A stretch of 64,000 bases of DNA from CADEED01 sp035525785 (GCA_035525785.1 DATLDQ010000048.1:62001-126000); one strand, 5' to 3'; shown: positions 29,559 to 37,890, numbered from the stretch's first letter. Program-made: numbers and translations. Notes: generated by a model from the letters alone, not told the origin.

Positions 29559-30221
29559 CTAGACGATGCGCTTCAGGAAGGCGCGGAGGTCGGCGACTTC
29601 CTCCTGGCAGAGGGAATGCGGCATGGCGTACGCATGCCACTCCACCTTGTAGCCCGTGCCCTCGAGTACACGCTTCGAGTCCTCGCCGAGCTGGAAAGGC
29701 ACCACCGGGTCCTGCGTGCCGTGCGCCATGTAGAAGGGAGTGGCCAGGTTGGCATTGCCGCGCTCGGTGGCGAATTGCCTCGCGAATGGCAGGTAGCAGG
29801 AGAGGGCGATGACGCCCGCGAACTTTTCGGTCGCCCGCGTGGCAATGTGCAGCGCCATCGCACCGCCCTGGGAGAAGCCGGCGATCGCGATGCGCGACGA
29901 TCGGATGCCGGCGTCGTTCTCACGCTTGATGAGCGCGCCGATGGCCTCGGCGGAACCACGAACGCCCTCGAAATCCTCGGCCGAGCGGCGATCGATGCCG
30001 AGGATGTCGTACCAGGCGCGCATGCGGTAGCCGTTGTTGATCGTCACGGGGCGCACCGGAGCGTGCGGGAACACGAATCGCAAGCTCGGCATGCCGCTCT
30101 CGAGGAGCTCGGGCACGAGCGGCTCGAAGTCGTGGCCGTCGGCGCCGAGGCCATGCATCCAGATGATCGAGAAGGTGGGGTTCGGTCCGGTTTCGACGAT
30201 GACGCATTCGAGGGGATTCAA
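29559..30221 (-). CDS. Carboxylesterase / acyl-protein thioesterase-like serine hydrolase
   Basis: This 220-residue alpha/beta hydrolase belongs to the phospholipase/carboxylesterase family (abhydrolase_2), whose members cleave short-chain esters or thioesters. The catalytic triad is Ser117 (GFSQGG), Asp171 (GTQDPVV) and His202 (MPHSLC). WMHGLGADGHDFEPL forms the oxyanion-loop region and RAWYDI the conserved substrate-side loop. No signal peptide, so it is cytoplasmic. It lies 24 bp downstream of pspC and may be read from the same transcript. Its stop codon directly abuts that of the convergent gene. Confidence 0.9.
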   Translation of the reverse strand: MNPLECVIVETGPNPTFSIIWMHGLGADGHDFEPLVPELLESGMPSLRFVFPHAPVRPVTINNGYRMRAWYDILGIDRRSAEDFEGVRGSAEAIGALIKRENDAGIRSSRIAIAGFSQGGAMALHIATRATEKFAGVIALSCYLPFARQFATERGNANLATPFYMAHGTQDPVVPFQLGEDSKRVLEGTGYKVEWHAYAMPHSLCQEEVADLRAFLKRIV

Positions 30222-30245
30222 GTCGGGGTCCTTCAGGCCAAGAAA

Positions 30246-31373
30246 TCAAACAATAGTCGCGGAAAGATTTTCGATCGTCAGGTCCGCGGCCCACGTGAGC
30301 TGGTCGATCACCTCACGTACGCCGGGGAAGAACATGTACGCAACCCAGAAGAGCAGCAGCGCGCAGCCTATCCACACGATGGTGTGCAGCGCCGCCCACC
30401 CCGGATGGTACTGGCCGGAATATCCGCCGCCATGACGGAACGCGCGCACGATGGTCGTGGCAAAGGAGTACAGCACGATCAAGAGGACGATGCCGACCCA
30501 CATCGGCATGTGGTTCGGGAGCCCCCAGCCGAATACGGTGTGCTGCGCGATCAGCGACAGCAGCGAGAGTATGAACACCACGAAGAGCGCTGCGCCCATG
30601 ATGGCGGCGACGGGCACGAGCACCGCGAATATCGCGCTGCGCCCGTGCGTCATCTGCGGGCCCATCTGCGAGGTGGCCTGGCGCACCTGCGCGTTCATGT
30701 GATCCCACTGGCGCTGCCAATGTCGCTGCTGCCGCCGCCATTCACGGCGCCACCGCTGATGCTCGCTGCTATCGCCAAACTTTTTTTTAGCGCGGCCGAT
30801 GAACTCCTCGGTGCTGAAAGGCGCGCCGAACGCGGCGGCGCGGTCCTCGGAGGTGTCCGCGTAGGGCACGATGATGGCCAGGGCGAAGTAGGCGAGCACC
30901 ACGAAGCCCGTCGTGATCAACGTGAGCACCACGACAGCAATGCGCACCCAGGTGACGTCGAGGCCGAGATAAGCGGCGATGCCATTGCAGACGCCAGCCC
31001 ACATCTGGCCTTCGCGGATCTTGAAGAGGCGCTTGCGCGGCTGCAGATCCGCGTCGGATGAAGCCGCCGCCCCGCCGGTGAAGCCGGCATCGGCTGGCGC
31101 TTCGGCCGGCTTGTCCTCGGCGGACTGCACCGGGCCCATTTCCGCCAGGATGTTGCTGATCTCGGCTGAACTCACGACGGTCTTGTGGGGCCCGGTCGCG
31201 CGCGTGCATTTCTCGCCGATGGCCTGCTCCAGGTCCGCCATGACTTCGGCGCGATCGGGGCTGTCCTTGAGACGCGCGTCGGCGCGTTCCAGGTAGACAC
31301 GCAGCTCTTCGTAGGCAGGTTCTTCGAGCTGAAAGGCGTTGCCATTGAGGCTGATGCTGACCACTTTTTTCAT
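30246..31373 (-). CDS. PspC-domain membrane stress protein
   Basis: The 375-residue protein has an N-terminal cytoplasmic region (1-110; residues 6-55 are a helical element often fused to PspC), a PspC domain (113-172) with the KIREGQMWAGVCNGIAAYLG start and one membrane span, a basic/aromatic linker (200-230, rich in Arg, Trp and Gln), then about three more membrane helices. PspC proteins sense envelope stress. It lies 3 bp downstream of padR, so the pair is one operon, probably controlled by PadR. A run of eight A (codons for AKKK, about 195-198) interrupts the gene and is prone to slippage; the frame as sequenced is intact. Confidence 0.85.
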   Translation of the reverse strand: MKKVVSISLNGNAFQLEEPAYEELRVYLERADARLKDSPDRAEVMADLEQAIGEKCTRATGPHKTVVSSAEISNILAEMGPVQSAEDKPAEAPADAGFTGGAAASSDADLQPRKRLFKIREGQMWAGVCNGIAAYLGLDVTWVRIAVVVLTLITTGFVVLAYFALAIIVPYADTSEDRAAAFGAPFSTEEFIGRAKKKFGDSSEHQRWRREWRRQQRHWQRQWDHMNAQVRQATSQMGPQMTHGRSAIFAVLVPVAAIMGAALFVVFILSLLSLIAQHTVFGWGLPNHMPMWVGIVLLIVLYSFATTIVRAFRHGGGYSGQYHPGWAALHTIVWIGCALLLFWVAYMFFPGVREVIDQLTWAADLTIENLSATIV

Positions 31374-31376
31374 GGC

Positions 31377-31700
31377 TTAATTCCCAAATTCGGCGAGGGT
31401 ACGGTTCAAATCTTTCCAGTAGTCGTTGAGCGTCGACAGCTGCGTACGGCCCTTTTGCGTGAGCTTGTAGTACTTGCGCGGGGGCCCGGCTTCGGACTCC
31501 TGCCACTCGTAATCCACCAGCTCTTCGCGGCGCAGCTTGCTCAGGAGGGGATAGAGGGTCCCTTCCTGTGTGGCGAACTCGGTCGGGCCCAGGAGCTTCA
31601 GGATGTCGGCGACATAGACCTTGTCGCCGGCCACGATCTTGAGGATCACGAATTCGAGCAGGCCCTTGCGGATCGGCGCGAGTTTTTCACTGATGTTCAT
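31377..31700 (-). CDS. PadR family transcriptional regulator
   Basis: The 107-residue protein is a minimal winged-helix PadR repressor (PadR-s1 type). It has the helix-turn-helix region KGLLEFVILKIVAG, the recognition segment EGTLYPLLSKLRREELVDYEW and the wing SEAGPPRKYYKLTQKG. A short C-terminal helix (LNDYWKDLNRTLAEF) should form the dimer. It is the first gene of padR-pspC. The perfect inverted repeat 14-33 bp before its start is a good candidate operator for autoregulation. The ligand or signal is unknown. Confidence 0.9.
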   Translation of the reverse strand: MNISEKLAPIRKGLLEFVILKIVAGDKVYVADILKLLGPTEFATQEGTLYPLLSKLRREELVDYEWQESEAGPPRKYYKLTQKGRTQLSTLNDYWKDLNRTLAEFGN

Positions 31701-31713
31701 GGGTTCAGACAGC

Positions 31714-31733
31714 TACCTTGTGCACGCAAGGTA
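31714..31733. promoter_or_regulatory. Putative PadR operator
   Basis: TACCTTG-TGCACG-CAAGGTA is a perfect 7-6-7 inverted repeat just upstream of padR. It is the right size for a winged-helix dimer and lies where it would block padR-pspC transcription. Confidence 0.55.
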
Positions 31734-31762
31734 CTTGACTCAGGCATGGCCGTCAATGGGGG

Positions 31763-31791
31763 CTGTCAAAAAATCTGCTGTGCCGTACAAT
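31763..31791 (+). promoter_or_regulatory. Promoter of the rimP-nusA-infB operon
   Basis: CTGTCA (31763-31768), 17 bp, TACAAT (31786-31791), followed by the discriminator CCGCGCCCT. Initiation near 31798 gives a leader of about 145 nt that contains two terminators. Confidence 0.6.
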
Positions 31792-31845
31792 CCGCGCCCT
31801 CGAAGGGGTAGGGCGTTTCGGCCCGCGAGTGACCCGCGCGATTGC

Positions 31846-31873
31846 AAGGCCCCGTCGGGGCTTTTGTTTTTTT
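31846..31873 (+). terminator. First intrinsic terminator in the rimP leader
   Basis: AAGGCCCC-GTC-GGGGCTTT stem (one G-U pair), followed by TTTTGTTTTTTT counted from the stem end. It is between the promoter and rimP, so it should work as an attenuator. Confidence 0.75.
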
Positions 31874-31907
31874 GGACCGGCGCAATTTAGGTGAGCCGGT
31901 GTTTTGG

Positions 31908-31930
31908 AGGGGCCGATGAGGCCCTTTTTT
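31908..31930 (+). terminator. Second terminator-like hairpin in the rimP leader
   Basis: AGGGGCC-GATGA-GGCCCTT: a core GGGCC/GGCCC stem of five pairs extended by a G-U and an A-U pair, then a run of T ending at 31930. The rimP ribosome site starts four bases later. Confidence 0.6.
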
Positions 31931-31942
31931 GTTGGAGGGCGC

Positions 31943-32398
31943 ATGGAAACGGCAGTGCACGACCGTCTCATCGCCCGTTTCGAGCCGGAATTGCAGGGCC
32001 TGGGTTATGAGCTCGTCGAAGTGGAGTTCGCGCCGGGGCCGGGTGGCGGCACGCTGCGCTTCTACATCGACAAGAGCGAAGGCATCGATGCGGAAGACTG
32101 CGCGATCGTGAGTCATGCGCTGTTGGATTCGATCGAGGCCGATGATCCGCTCCCGGGTGACTACGCGATCGAGGTGTCCTCACCGGGTCTGGATCGCGTG
32201 TTGCGCACGCCGGAGCATTTCGCCCGGTTCGTCGACAACCGCGTGAAGGTCGAGCTGCTGGCCGCGCGCGACGGACGCAAGCGCTACACCGGCGTGCTGC
32301 GCCGGGCCGACGGCGAGAGCATCGAGATGGATGTGGACAATTTTTCGGTGAGCATAAGGCTCGCCGAGATCAGCAGGGCGCGACTGGCGCCGCTGTGA
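31943..32398 (+). CDS. rimP: Ribosome maturation factor RimP
   Basis: RimP assists 30S subunit maturation, around S12 incorporation. The 151 residues show the N-terminal domain (GYELVEVEFAPGPGGGTLRF), the helix IDAEDCAIVSHALLD and the signature YAIEVSSPGLDRVL, followed by a C-terminal SH3-like domain (VKVELLAARDGRKRYTGVL). The ATG at 31943 has GGAGGG four bases upstream; the ATG at 31917 lies inside the terminator hairpin and is unlikely. First gene of rimP-nusA-infB-rbfA-truB, the same order as E. coli. Confidence 0.96.
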   Translation: METAVHDRLIARFEPELQGLGYELVEVEFAPGPGGGTLRFYIDKSEGIDAEDCAIVSHALLDSIEADDPLPGDYAIEVSSPGLDRVLRTPEHFARFVDNRVKVELLAARDGRKRYTGVLRRADGESIEMDVDNFSVSIRLAEISRARLAPL

Positions 32399-32430
32399 GA
32401 TTGATAGTTAGTCTGAGCTAAAAGTAACGG

Positions 32431-32492
32431 CGTTCGCGCAGCGAACGACGGTTGATCAGGAGCCGAAGGCTCCGCGTTCTGGCCGGAGGCCA
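32431..32492 (+). promoter_or_regulatory. Three tandem triloop hairpins before nusA
   Basis: CGTTCGC-GCA-GCGAACG (32431-32447), GGAGCC-GAA-GGCTCC (32459-32473) and TGGCC-GGA-GGCCA (32480-32492) are three perfect stems with three-base loops. The last contains the nusA Shine-Dalgarno GGAGG (32485-32489), so folding could limit nusA translation. Confidence 0.5.
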
Positions 32493-32496
32493 CAAG

Positions 32497-34005
32497 ATGA
32501 ATAAAGAGATTCTGTTGGTAGTGGATGCCGTCTCCAACGAGAAGAGCGTCGACAAGGAGATCATCTTCGGCGCGCTCGAAGCGGCGCTGGCTTCTGCTAC
32601 CCGCAAGAAACACGGCGAGGAGTGGGACGTCCGCGTCCAGATCAATCGCAAGACCGGCGATTACGACACGTTCCGCCGCTGGAAGGTGTTCGCCGACGAC
32701 TCTCGCGAGATGGAAGTGCCGCAGCGCGAGCTGCGCCTCGAGGACGCCCTCGACATGGACAAGGCCGCCGTGGTCGGTGGCTTCGTCGAGGAGCCCATGG
32801 AATCGGTCGCCTTCGGCCGCATCGCCGCGCAGCAGGCCAAGCAGGTCATCGTGCAGAAGGTGCGCGAGGCCGAGCGGTCACAGGTCGTCGAAGCCTACAA
32901 GGACCGCGTCAACCAGCTGGTGTCGGGCGTCGTGAAGCGCGTCGACCGCAACGGCATCTATGTCGACCTCGGCGGCAACGCCGAAGGTTTCGTGCCGCGC
33001 ACCGACATGATCCCGCGCGAAATCGTGAAGAGCCAGGACCGCATCAAGGCCCTGCTCAAGGAAGTGAAGAGCGCCACCGAGACGCAGCGCGGCCCGCTGC
33101 TGTTCCTGTCGCGCACCGACCGCAATTTCCTCATCGAGCTGTTCAAGCTCGAGGTGCCGGAAGTCGGCCAGGGTCTCATCCAGATCCTCGGCGCGGCCCG
33201 CGATCCCGGCGTTCGCGCCAAGATCGCGGTGAAGAGCCTCGAGCCGCGCGTCGATCCCGTCGGCGCGTGCGTCGGCATGCGCGGTTCGCGCGTGCAGGCG
33301 GTGTCGAACGAGATCGCCGGCGAGCGGGTCGACATCATCCCGCATGACGACAACCATGCGCAGTTCGTGATCAACGCGATGTCGCCCGCGGAAGTGCTGT
33401 CCATCGTCGTCGACGAGGACGCGCATTCCATGGACATCGCAGTGGCCGAGGACAAGCTGTCGCAGGCCATCGGCCGCGGCGGCCAGAACATCCGCCTCGC
33501 GAGCCAGCTCACGGGCTGGGACCTCAACGTCATGACCGAGTCGGACGCCGAGGCCAAGAGCGAGACCGAGGCAAAGACGCTGGTCGAAGCGTTCATGAAG
33601 CAGCTGGACGTCGACGAGGACGTGGCCACCATCCTGGTGCAGGAAGGCTTCTCGACGGTGGAGGAGGTCGCCTATCTGCCGCAGTCCGAGCTTGCGAGCA
33701 TCGAGGAATTCGACGATGACATGGTCAAGGAGCTGCGCAACCGCGCGCGTGACGTGCTGCTGACCCAGGCCATCGCCAGTGAGGAGACGCTCGAATCCGG
33801 CATGCCGGCCGACGACCTCCTGCTGCTCGAAGGCATGAAGCCCGACCTGGCCCTGGCACTGGCGCGGCGCGGTGTGCGCACGCGTGAGGACCTGGCCGAC
33901 CAGGCGGTCGATGATCTGCTGGATATTGACGGGCTGACGGCCGACGAGGCCGGCAAGCTCATCATGAAGGCGCGTGAAATCTGGTTCGAGGCCGGGCGCG
34001 CTTGA
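32497..34005 (+). CDS. nusA: Transcription termination/antitermination factor NusA
   Basis: NusA binds RNA polymerase and modulates pausing, termination and antitermination. The 502 residues show the N-terminal polymerase-binding domain (1-125), S1 domain (about 130-200, VSGVVKRVDRNGIYVDLGG), KH1 and KH2 domains (about 230-345, CVGMRGSRVQAVSNE and SQAIGRGGQNIRLAS) and two C-terminal acidic repeats (about 365-425 and 440-500). The ATG at 32497 is placed by GGAGG seven bases upstream, which lies in a hairpin. Length is as in E. coli (495). Confidence 0.97.
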   Translation: MNKEILLVVDAVSNEKSVDKEIIFGALEAALASATRKKHGEEWDVRVQINRKTGDYDTFRRWKVFADDSREMEVPQRELRLEDALDMDKAAVVGGFVEEPMESVAFGRIAAQQAKQVIVQKVREAERSQVVEAYKDRVNQLVSGVVKRVDRNGIYVDLGGNAEGFVPRTDMIPREIVKSQDRIKALLKEVKSATETQRGPLLFLSRTDRNFLIELFKLEVPEVGQGLIQILGAARDPGVRAKIAVKSLEPRVDPVGACVGMRGSRVQAVSNEIAGERVDIIPHDDNHAQFVINAMSPAEVLSIVVDEDAHSMDIAVAEDKLSQAIGRGGQNIRLASQLTGWDLNVMTESDAEAKSETEAKTLVEAFMKQLDVDEDVATILVQEGFSTVEEVAYLPQSELASIEEFDDDMVKELRNRARDVLLTQAIASEETLESGMPADDLLLLEGMKPDLALALARRGVRTREDLADQAVDDLLDIDGLTADEAGKLIMKAREIWFEAGRA

Positions 34006-34014
34006 GGAGAGTGA

Positions 34015-36576
34015 ATGTCTGACGTAACCGTAGCGCAATTTGCCGAAGTCCTTAAGGTCCCCGTCGACCGGCTGCTGTTGCAGCTGGAATCCGCGGGCAT
34101 CCAGGTCGCCGGCCCCCAGGCGTTGATCAGCGACGAGGCCAAACTCGAGTTGCTCACGCATCTGCGCCGCTCGCATGGCGCGAGCGAGCCCACCAGCAAG
34201 ACGCAAGTAGGCGCCGCCGCGCCGCGCAAGATCACGCTGGCCCGCAAGACCCAGAGCGAGCTCAGGCAGGCGAGTACCCAGGGCCGTGCCCGCACGGTGA
34301 ACGTCGAAGTCCGCCACAAGAAGACGTACATCAAGCGCGACGTCCTCGAAGAGCAGAACAAGCAGCACCAGGACGAAGCGGACACCAAGCGCAAGGAAGT
34401 CGAGGCCGCCGAGGCCGCCGAACGCGACCGTCAGGAAGCCGTGCGCCGCGAAAGCGAGCGCATGGAGGCCGAGAACCGCCGCCGCATCGAAGACGAGGCC
34501 GCGAAGAAAAAGCAGGCCGAGGAATCCCGTCGCGTCCAGGAAGAGGCGCGCGTCAAACAGGAACAGGAAGCCCAGCGCCGGGCCGCGGCCGAAGCCGCAG
34601 CCGCGCATGTGCAACCGGTGCGCCCCGAGCGGCACGCACCGCAGAAGGCCGCGACCCCGGTGGTCGTCGACCCGTCCAAGGACACTCGCTACGGCCGCCA
34701 GGAGCTGCACGTGGCGAGCGGCGCGAGCGCGCGCAACAAGAAGAAGAAGCGCGTGCGTGAGCGCACGGGCACGGGCGGCGTGAGCGGTGAAACGAGGCAC
34801 GCCTTCGAGATGCCGACCGCGCCGGTGAAGCGCGAGGTGACCATCGGCGAGACCATCACGCCGCAGGAAATCGCGCAGAAAATGGCCGTGAAGGCCACCG
34901 AAGTCATCAAGACCATGCTGAACATGGGCGTGATGGCCACGATCAATCAGCCCATCGACCAGGACACCGCGATCCTGATCGTCGAAGAGATGGGACACAC
35001 AGCCAAGGCACTCAAGGCCGACCAGGTCGAAGAGGATCTGCAGGGCGAGAGCGCACCGGAGACCGAAACGTCGCGTCCTCCGGTCGTCACCGTCATGGGC
35101 CACGTCGATCACGGCAAGACGTCGTTGCTCGACTACATCCGCAAGGCGAAAGTCGCCGCGGGTGAGGCCGGCGGCATCACGCAGCACATCGGCGCGTACC
35201 ACGTGGAAACCGAGAAGGGCATGATCACCTTCCTCGACACGCCGGGCCACGCGGCCTTCACCGCCATGCGCGCGCGCGGTGCCAAGGCCACCGACGTGGT
35301 GGTTCTGGTGGTGGCGGCGGACGACGGCGTGATGCCCCAGACCATCGAAGCCATCCAGCATGCGAAGGCCGCGGGTGTTCCGATCGTTGTAGCGGTCAAC
35401 AAGATCGACAAGGGCGATGCGGACCCGGATCGCGTGCGCACCGAACTCTCGAAACATGAGGTCATCGCCGAGGAATGGGGCGGTAGCAACATGTTCGTGC
35501 AGGTGTCGGCCCGGACCGGCCAGGGTATCGATCAGTTGCTCGACGCCATCCTGCTGCAGGCCGAAGTGCTCGAGCTCACGGCCGCCGCCGATGGCCTCGC
35601 CACCGGGTTCGTCATCGAAGCTTCGATCGAAAAGGGTCGCGGCGCCGTCGCCACGGTCCTCGTCAAGAAAGGCACGCTGAAGCTCGGTGACCCCATCATC
35701 GCGGGCAACGAGTTCGGCCGCGTACGCGCCATGTTCGACGAGAACGGCAAGCCGGTAGATAGCGCGGCGCCCTCGATGCCCGTGCAGGTGCTCGGCTTGC
35801 AGGGCACGCCGAATGCCGGCGACGAAATCCTTGCGGTGGAAAACGAGCGCAAGGCTCGTGAAGTCGCGTTGTATCGCCAGGGCAAGTTCCGTGACGTCAA
35901 GCTCGCCAAGCAGGCTTCGAAGATGCAGGACGTGCTCGGCCAGCTCGAAGAACAGAAGATCGGCAGCATCGCCATCCTGCTGAAGACCGACGTGCAGGGC
36001 AGTGCCGAGGCATTGCGCGATGCGCTGAACAAGCTGTCCACCGACGAAGTCGCCGTCAAGATCATCGCCAGTGGCGTCGGCGGCATCACCATCTCCGATG
36101 TGCAGCTCGCCGCTGCCTCGCAGGCCCGCATCATCGGCTTCAATGTCCGCGCCGATGGCGCGGCGCGCGATGCGATGAAGGACGCCGGGCTCGAGCCGCA
36201 GTACTTCAGCATCATTTACGAAGCCATCGACTACGTGAAGCAGCTGATGAGCGGCCTGCTCGCCCCGGAGATCAAGGAATCGATCGTCGGCACGGCGCAG
36301 GTGCGCGAGGTGTTCCGTTCGAGCAAGTTCGGCGTGGTCGCCGGCTGCCTGGTCACGGAAGGCTCGGTCAAGCGCAACAACCCGATCCGTGTTCTGCGCG
36401 ACAGCGTGGTCATCTTCGAGGGCGCGCTGGAATCCCTGCGACGCTTCAAGGACGAGGCTGGCGAAGTGCGTGCCGGCACCGAGTGCGGCATCGGCGTGAA
36501 GAACTACCAGGACGTGCGCGTCGGCGATCAGATCGAGTGCTACTCCCGCGTCGAGGTCGCGCGCAGCATCCAGTAG
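34015..36576 (+). CDS. infB: Translation initiation factor IF-2
   Basis: IF-2 is the GTPase that brings fMet-tRNA to the 30S subunit. The 853 residues include an N-terminal IF2_N domain (SDVTVAQFAEVLKVPVDRLL), a long charged helical linker (about 110-200, Glu/Arg/Ala-rich), a second IF2_N domain near 275-325, the G domain with GHVDHGKTS (near 362), DTPGHAAFT and NKIDK, then domains II, III and the C-terminal fMet-binding domain ending RVEVARSIQ. It follows nusA after 9 bp. An alternative internal start, as in E. coli IF2-2, is possible but not evident. Confidence 0.97.
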   Translation: MSDVTVAQFAEVLKVPVDRLLLQLESAGIQVAGPQALISDEAKLELLTHLRRSHGASEPTSKTQVGAAAPRKITLARKTQSELRQASTQGRARTVNVEVRHKKTYIKRDVLEEQNKQHQDEADTKRKEVEAAEAAERDRQEAVRRESERMEAENRRRIEDEAAKKKQAEESRRVQEEARVKQEQEAQRRAAAEAAAAHVQPVRPERHAPQKAATPVVVDPSKDTRYGRQELHVASGASARNKKKKRVRERTGTGGVSGETRHAFEMPTAPVKREVTIGETITPQEIAQKMAVKATEVIKTMLNMGVMATINQPIDQDTAILIVEEMGHTAKALKADQVEEDLQGESAPETETSRPPVVTVMGHVDHGKTSLLDYIRKAKVAAGEAGGITQHIGAYHVETEKGMITFLDTPGHAAFTAMRARGAKATDVVVLVVAADDGVMPQTIEAIQHAKAAGVPIVVAVNKIDKGDADPDRVRTELSKHEVIAEEWGGSNMFVQVSARTGQGIDQLLDAILLQAEVLELTAAADGLATGFVIEASIEKGRGAVATVLVKKGTLKLGDPIIAGNEFGRVRAMFDENGKPVDSAAPSMPVQVLGLQGTPNAGDEILAVENERKAREVALYRQGKFRDVKLAKQASKMQDVLGQLEEQKIGSIAILLKTDVQGSAEALRDALNKLSTDEVAVKIIASGVGGITISDVQLAAASQARIIGFNVRADGAARDAMKDAGLEPQYFSIIYEAIDYVKQLMSGLLAPEIKESIVGTAQVREVFRSSKFGVVAGCLVTEGSVKRNNPIRVLRDSVVIFEGALESLRRFKDEAGEVRAGTECGIGVKNYQDVRVGDQIECYSRVEVARSIQ

Positions 36577-36594
36577 CTGCGGCGGTAGTCAGAC

Positions 36595-36963
36595 ATGGCC
36601 GGTAAATCCCAGCGCCTTGCGCGCATAGAAGGCGAGATGCAGCGCGTCCTGTCCACGCTGGTGTCGCGCGAAGTGCGCGATCCGCGCGTGGGCAGCGTCA
36701 CGTTCACGGCGGTGAGCGTGGCGCCGGACCTGTCCACCGCGCGCGTCTTCTTCATGCCTTTCGGTGACAAGCACCCGCCCGAAGAAGTGGGCGAGGGGCT
36801 GAGCCGCGCCGCCGGCTTCCTGCGCGGTGAGATCGGCCGCGCGCTCTCGCTGCGGCATGCGCCCAAGCTCGAGTTCGTGTACGACCAGCAGATCGAGAAT
36901 GCCGACAAGCTCACGCGCCTCATCGACGGGGCGGTGAAGTCGGACCAGCGCAAGCCCGAATAG
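36595..36963 (+). CDS. rbfA: 30S ribosome-binding factor RbfA
   Basis: RbfA binds near the 5' end of 16S rRNA during late, cold-sensitive 30S maturation. The 122-residue KH-type protein has the family features RLARIEGEMQRVLSTLVSRE, the strand VTFTAVSVAPDLSTARVFF, GFLRGEIGRALSLRHAPKLEF and the DNADKL-like YDQQIENADKLTRLI end. It sits between infB and truB in the standard order, with short spacers. Confidence 0.96.
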   Translation: MAGKSQRLARIEGEMQRVLSTLVSREVRDPRVGSVTFTAVSVAPDLSTARVFFMPFGDKHPPEEVGEGLSRAAGFLRGEIGRALSLRHAPKLEFVYDQQIENADKLTRLIDGAVKSDQRKPE

Positions 36964-36970
36964 CCCCTCC

Positions 36971-37864
36971 ATGCCGAACGGCATCCTCCTGCTCGACAAG
37001 CCGCAAGGGCTGACGTCGAACGGCGCGCTGCAGCGCGTGCGCAAGGCTTTCGGGGCAAAGAGCGCCGGCCATGTCGGGACTCTCGACCCCATGGCCACCG
37101 GCATGCTGCCCATCTGCCTCGACGAGGCCACCAAGGTCATCGCCGAGATCGAATCCGGCGCCAAGGCCTATGACTTCACCATCCAGCTCGGGGCGCGCAC
37201 CGACACCGGCGACGCGGAAGGCGAGGTCGTCGAGACCCGACCCGTTTCCGTGCCCGATGCCGCGAGCCTCGAGGCCGTGCTCGCCCGTTTCCGGGGAGTG
37301 CAGCAGCAGGTGCCACCCATGTATTCGGCGCTCAAGCGCGACGGGCGGCCGTTGTACGAGCTGGCGCGCAAGGGCATCGAGGTGGACCGCCCGGCGCGCA
37401 CCATCGAACTCCATCGCCTCGATCTGCGGGATCAGGGCGCCGACTTCCTGAGCCTGTCGTGCGAGTGCGCCAAGGGCACCTATATCCGCGTGCTGGGTGA
37501 GGACATCGCCAGGGCGCTGGGGACTGTCGGTCATCTGAGCCGGCTGCGTCGTACCTGGGTGGCGCCGTTCCGCGATATGCCCATGGTCTCGCTGGACGCG
37601 GCCCTGGAGGGTGCACGGAACGAACAGCGGAACCTCTTGCAGCCCGACGCCGCCCTTCAGGGGTTGCCCGAGGCCGGGTTGACCGCGGAACAGGTGACGC
37701 TCGTGAGAAATGGCCAGACCGTACGCTCGGCAACGCGTCCGGCGACCGAACCCGGGAGTCGGGTGCGCCTTTATGGCCCTAGAGGCGAGTTTCTGGGTCT
37801 GGCCGAGGCTTTGGCGGAAGGTCAGCTGCAGCCCCGAAGGCTTTTACGAATCGACGCCACCTAA
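36971..37864 (+). CDS. truB: tRNA pseudouridine-55 synthase TruB
   Basis: TruB makes pseudouridine 55 in the T-loop of most tRNAs and helps them fold. The 297 residues contain the catalytic Asp39 in HVGTLDPMATG, KAYDFTIQLG, the PPMYSALKRDGRPLYELARKG region and a C-terminal PUA-like domain (near 240-297). The ATG at 36971 gives the canonical MPNGILLLDKPQGLTS start but lacks a clear Shine-Dalgarno; it lies 7 bp after rbfA, so coupled translation is likely. Confidence 0.96.
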   Translation: MPNGILLLDKPQGLTSNGALQRVRKAFGAKSAGHVGTLDPMATGMLPICLDEATKVIAEIESGAKAYDFTIQLGARTDTGDAEGEVVETRPVSVPDAASLEAVLARFRGVQQQVPPMYSALKRDGRPLYELARKGIEVDRPARTIELHRLDLRDQGADFLSLSCECAKGTYIRVLGEDIARALGTVGHLSRLRRTWVAPFRDMPMVSLDAALEGARNEQRNLLQPDAALQGLPEAGLTAEQVTLVRNGQTVRSATRPATEPGSRVRLYGPRGEFLGLAEALAEGQLQPRRLLRIDAT

Positions 37865-37890
37865 ATCTATGCTTTGCGGAACCTTTTCGG

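Noticed and set aside
31904..31942. Longer rimP with an upstream start
   Set aside because: The extension reads through the second terminator hairpin; the ATG at 31943 has a strong ribosome site.
32878..35457. 859-residue open frame on the minus strand
   Set aside because: Antisense to nusA and infB, which are certain genes; composition is typical of a GC-rich shadow frame.
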